DNA from: Actinomycetes bacterium
Lineage (GTDB): Bacteria > Actinomycetota > Acidimicrobiia > Acidimicrobiales > JAJYPT01
Length of the DNA stretch: 9,114 bases
Direction of reading: 5' to 3'
Assembly: GCA_021795135.1 (NCBI GenBank)
Contig: JAJYPT010000065.1
Span: forward strand, 1-9,114
Both the position numbers and the translations under genes were made by a program. The notes below the pieces were generated by a model. That model was given only the letters and a program-made list of their open reading frames with translations. It did no database searches and was not told the DNA's origin. This document shows, one piece after another, positions 6,670-9,114 of this stretch (position 1 is the stretch's first letter; each line of letters starts with the position of its first letter).

Positions 6670-7866
6670 ATGGCGGACAAAATTACTTTAGGTAAAAATG
6701 GAAAACTTCAAGTCCCAAATGAAGTCGTAATTCCTTTTATACAAGGAGATGGGACTGGAATTGATATTTGGCCAGCTGCAAGGGCTGTTTTTGATGCAGC
6801 AGTTGCAAAAACTGGGCGTAAAATCGCCTGGAAGGAAGTATTAGCAGGCCAAAAAGCCTTTGATGAGACTGGCCAATGGCTACCTCAAGAGACCATAAAA
6901 GCCTTAGATGAGTATTTAGTAGGCATAAAAGGACCTTTGACCACTCCAGTAGGTGGAGGGATACGTTCTTTGAACGTAGCTTTGAGACAAATTTTAGACC
7001 TATATGTATGTCTTCGTCCAATTCGTTATTTTGAAGGAGTCCCTTCTCCTGTAAATAACCCCCAAGATGTAGATATGGTGATCTTTAGAGAAAATACAGA
7101 AGATGTTTATTCTGGACTTGAAGTTCAAGCTGGTAGTACTCAAGCAAAGCGTTTGATGGAATTTTTACATGAAGAATTTGGCTGGAATATTCGAGAGGGT
7201 TCAGGAATAGGTATAAAGCCAGTTTCAGATTTTGGTTCTAAGCGCTTGATAAGAGCAGCTATAAATTATGCTTTAGAAAAAGGTCGCAAAAGCGTTACCT
7301 TGGTTCATAAAGGCAATATCCAAAAATTTACAGAAGGTGCTTTCAGAGCGTGGGGATATGAGCTTGTTAGGGAAGAATTTGCTGGACGAGCTATTGGATG
7401 GGATGACTGTGGGGGAGACCCAGGGGATCTAATTTTAATAAAAGATGTAATTGCAGACATATTTTTTCAACAAGCTTTGATAAGACCTTCTGAATTTGAT
7501 GTAATAGCTTCGACTAATCTCAACGGAGACTATATGTCAGATGCATTGGCTGCCCAAGTTGGGGGAATAGGTATAGCCCCAGGTGCAAATATCAATTACC
7601 TAACAGGACATGGAGTATTTGAAGCAACACATGGCACAGCTCCAAAATATGCTGGGTTAGACAAAGTAAATCCTGGTTCTGTTATTCTTTCTGGAGTTTT
7701 GATGTTTGAATATCTTGGATGGCAAGATGTAGCTGATTTAATTACAAAAGCTTTGGCTGAGACCATCAAAGAAAGAACTGTCACATATGATTTTGCTCGA
7801 CTGATTCCAGGCTCAACGGAACTTAAATGCTCTGAATTTTCCTCTGCAATAGTAGATAGAATTTAA
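6670..7866 (+). CDS. icd: Isocitrate dehydrogenase (NADP+), homodimeric E. coli-like type
   Basis: This enzyme oxidatively decarboxylates isocitrate to 2-oxoglutarate, making NADPH in the TCA cycle. The 398-residue beta-decarboxylating dehydrogenase matches the E. coli Icd type throughout. Isocitrate and metal ligands are conserved (E. coli numbers in brackets): Ser100 (113) in GGGIRSLNVALRQ, Arg106 (119), Arg116 (129), Arg140 (153) in FRENTED, Tyr147 (160), Lys214 (230) in VHKGNI, Asp259 (283), Asp287 (307) and Asp291 (311). The NADP-specifying residues are also present: His321, Lys326 and Tyr327 in HGTAPKYAG, Val333, Tyr373 and Arg377 in VTYDFARL. NADP+ use is therefore well supported. The protein is shorter than E. 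coli Icd (416), with a trimmed N terminus and a shortened segment near 240-255. This is not the monomeric ~740-residue IDH common in cultured actinobacteria. mdh starts 2 nt downstream. Confidence 0.97.
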   Translation: MADKITLGKNGKLQVPNEVVIPFIQGDGTGIDIWPAARAVFDAAVAKTGRKIAWKEVLAGQKAFDETGQWLPQETIKALDEYLVGIKGPLTTPVGGGIRSLNVALRQILDLYVCLRPIRYFEGVPSPVNNPQDVDMVIFRENTEDVYSGLEVQAGSTQAKRLMEFLHEEFGWNIREGSGIGIKPVSDFGSKRLIRAAINYALEKGRKSVTLVHKGNIQKFTEGAFRAWGYELVREEFAGRAIGWDDCGGDPGDLILIKDVIADIFFQQALIRPSEFDVIASTNLNGDYMSDALAAQVGGIGIAPGANINYLTGHGVFEATHGTAPKYAGLDKVNPGSVILSGVLMFEYLGWQDVADLITKALAETIKERTVTYDFARLIPGSTELKCSEFSSAIVDRI

Positions 7867-7868
7867 AA

Positions 7869-8858
7869 ATGGTCACATCTCAAAACCCAATTAAAGTAGC
7901 TGTTACTGGAGCAGCTGGACAAATTTCTTACAGCTTATTGTTTCGCTTAGCTGCAGGAGAGATGTTCGGAAAGTCTCAAAAAATAATTTTGCAACTCTTA
8001 GAACTCGATAGTGCTTTGGATGCTCTAGAAGGGGTGGCTATGGAGTTAGTTGATTGTGCTTTTCCCAACTTAGTAGATATAGAGACTACTTCTAGTGCCA
8101 CTAAAGCCTTTGATGGGGTTTCTTGGGCTTTGATGATAGGGGCTTTTCCTAGAAAAGCTGGCATGGAAAGGAGAGATCTTCTTTCTAAAAATGCCCAAAT
8201 ATTCAAAGAGCAAGGTCAAGCTTTGGCTAGTTCGGCAAGTTCAGACATACGAAGCTTAGTAGTTGGAAATCCTTGTAATACCAATTGTCTAATTGCTCGT
8301 TCTAATGCTAAAGATATCCCTGCCGATAGATGGTTTTCTATGATGAGACTTGATGAAAACCGAGCTAAGTCTCAATTAGCACAAAAAGCTGGGGTCGACA
8401 TAGACCAAGTTTCTAACCTAGTGGTATGGGGGAATCATTCTTCGACTCAATACCCTGATTATACTAATGCTTTGATCAATTCAGTTCCAGCACAACAAGT
8501 CATAAAAGACGATGCTTGGTTGCAAGGAGATTTTATTGAATCAGTTCAACAAAGAGGTGCTGCAATTATAAAAGCCCGAGGTGCATCTTCAGCAGCTTCG
8601 GCAGCTAATGCGGTAATAGATTCTGTAAAAAGTATTATAGAACCTACTCCTGGCAAAGATTGGCATTCTGTTGGAGTCTCAAGCCAAGGTCAATATGGTA
8701 TACCTGAAGGTTTGCAGTTTGGTTTTCCTATAAGAAGCGATGGCAAAGACTGGCAGGTAGTCGAAGGAATAGAGATTGATTCTTTTAGTGCTTCTAAAAT
8801 TAGCCTTACAAAAGATGAACTCTTAGCAGAAAAACAAGAGATTAAAAGTTTAATCTAG
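7869..8858 (+). CDS. mdh: Malate dehydrogenase (NAD-dependent, MDH type 2)
   Basis: Mdh interconverts malate and oxaloacetate with NAD, closing the TCA cycle. The 329 residues are the usual length for the actinobacterial/cytosolic-like MDH type 2, distinct from the LDH-like MDH that pairs with icd in Bacillus. Visible motifs are the nucleotide-binding loop TGAAGQISYSLL (13-24), LLELD (43-47), the substrate-binding arginines Arg95 and Arg101 in GAFPRKAGMERRDLL (91-105), VGNPCNTNC (132-140), RLDENRAKSQLA (160-171) with Asp162 and Arg165, and catalytic His190 in VWGNHSSTQYPD (186-197). GIPEGLQFGFPI lies at 277-288. Oddities: Cys in place of Ala twice in the usual NPANTNA block, and Glu163 where I expect His in LDHNRA. 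No Shine-Dalgarno is visible before the ATG. With a 2-nt gap to icd, translation probably depends on the upstream gene. Confidence 0.96.
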   Translation: MVTSQNPIKVAVTGAAGQISYSLLFRLAAGEMFGKSQKIILQLLELDSALDALEGVAMELVDCAFPNLVDIETTSSATKAFDGVSWALMIGAFPRKAGMERRDLLSKNAQIFKEQGQALASSASSDIRSLVVGNPCNTNCLIARSNAKDIPADRWFSMMRLDENRAKSQLAQKAGVDIDQVSNLVVWGNHSSTQYPDYTNALINSVPAQQVIKDDAWLQGDFIESVQQRGAAIIKARGASSAASAANAVIDSVKSIIEPTPGKDWHSVGVSSQGQYGIPEGLQFGFPIRSDGKDWQVVEGIEIDSFSASKISLTKDELLAEKQEIKSLI

Positions 8859-9114
8859 CCCTAGATAGGGTAAAAAGTATTCATAAAGATAAATAAGTTT
8901 CGTGCTGGGATTTACAAACTAGCCCAAGGATAAACTGAATAAAAATATCTAGTTTTGAAAAAAGCTAGATATTTTCCTTCCCAAATAAATCGATACTTAC
9001 CCTTGTAATGGGGGTATGTGCTCGCTTATCCAAAAAATTCCTACAAAATATGTTTTGTTTCAAACTCAATATATTTGTAGTAGCGGGTTGCTTTTTGGGT
9101 TGCATTCTTTTTGT
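8859..9114. other. Non-coding or unassigned tail after mdh
   Basis: These 256 bases contain no gene I can assign. A small CCCT-AGAT-AGGG hairpin (8859-8870) directly follows the mdh stop but lacks a U-run. A terminator-like hairpin is at 8942-8975. TTTACA (8911-8916) and TAAACT (8931-8936) resemble promoter boxes, but their 14-nt spacing is too short to trust. No tRNA fold was found on either strand. Short frames stay open to the right edge on the + strand (from ATG 9008 and ATG 9016) and on the - strand (ending at 8965). None has a ribosome-binding site or a recognisable product. Confidence 0.5.
8942..8975 (+). terminator. Probable bidirectional intrinsic terminator after mdh
   Basis: AAAATATCTAG (8942-8952) pairs perfectly with CTAGATATTTT (8965-8975). 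The stem continues through one G-U and three A-U pairs to a GAAA tetraloop (8957-8960), giving about 15 bp. The A-run on the left and T-run on the right are the pattern of a terminator working in both directions. The T-run is longer on the minus strand (TATTTTTATT). It lies 83 nt after the mdh stop, so it would close the transcription unit. The stem is GC-poor, so its strength is uncertain. Confidence 0.5.

Noticed and set aside
8965..9114. Minus-strand frame open from the right edge for 49 codons, ending within the terminator stem
   Set aside because: G+C at the first codon position (about 15 of 49) is lower than at the second, which is opposite to real genes, and the product resembles nothing I know. 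A 49-codon open frame is unsurprising in AT-rich DNA that is open in several frames.
8859..9114. tRNA or small-RNA gene in the tail
   Set aside because: I looked on both strands for a T-loop with pairing arms and an acceptor stem and found none. The GTTTCAAACTC near 9057 lacks a matching T-stem.

Overview
This window holds a compact, single-strand run of core-metabolism genes: pcrA (3' part only), sucC, sucD, purN, purH, metF, icd and mdh. All eight are on the + strand. The gaps between them, in order, are 13, -1, 37, -4, 16, 76 and 2 nt. The last 256 bases after mdh contain a terminator-like hairpin and no gene I can defend. I see no mobile element, CRISPR array, tRNA or rRNA, and no broken gene.

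The gene order points to Actinomycetota. From memory, pcrA/uvrD1 - sucC - sucD - purN - purH is a conserved actinobacterial neighbourhood (compare Mycobacterium tuberculosis Rv0949-Rv0957). A folate gene and mdh/icd follow in Streptomyces-like genomes. Base composition is unusually AT-rich for that phylum, about 38% G+C by eye from several sampled lines. Codon use favours AGA, TTA/TTG and ATA. The peptidase and membrane-protein genes that usually separate these loci are absent. I therefore infer a streamlined, low-GC aquatic actinobacterium of the marine Actinomarinales or freshwater acI/Nanopelagicales kind. The lineage is inferred, not proven.

Layout: 2-1495 is the C-terminal two thirds of the UvrD/PcrA helicase. 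1509-3556 encodes both subunits of succinyl-CoA synthetase, translationally coupled by TGATG. 3594-5662 encodes PurN and PurH, coupled by ATGA; these are the two 10-formyl-THF-using steps of purine synthesis. 5679-6593 encodes methylenetetrahydrofolate reductase, in the place where many actinobacteria carry folD. 6670-8858 encodes NADP-isocitrate dehydrogenase and malate dehydrogenase, two nucleotides apart. The largest internal gap (76 nt, before icd) is the most likely place for an internal promoter, and an inverted repeat lies over the metF stop codon there.

Together the genes cover three oxidative or substrate-level steps of the TCA cycle (isocitrate to 2-oxoglutarate, succinyl-CoA to succinate, malate to oxaloacetate). 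They also cover purine formyl transfers and the commitment of one-carbon units to methionine. I did not find a new biological system. The points worth a second look are modest: gene placement, a few unusual active-site residues, start-site choices and the structure of the non-coding ends.
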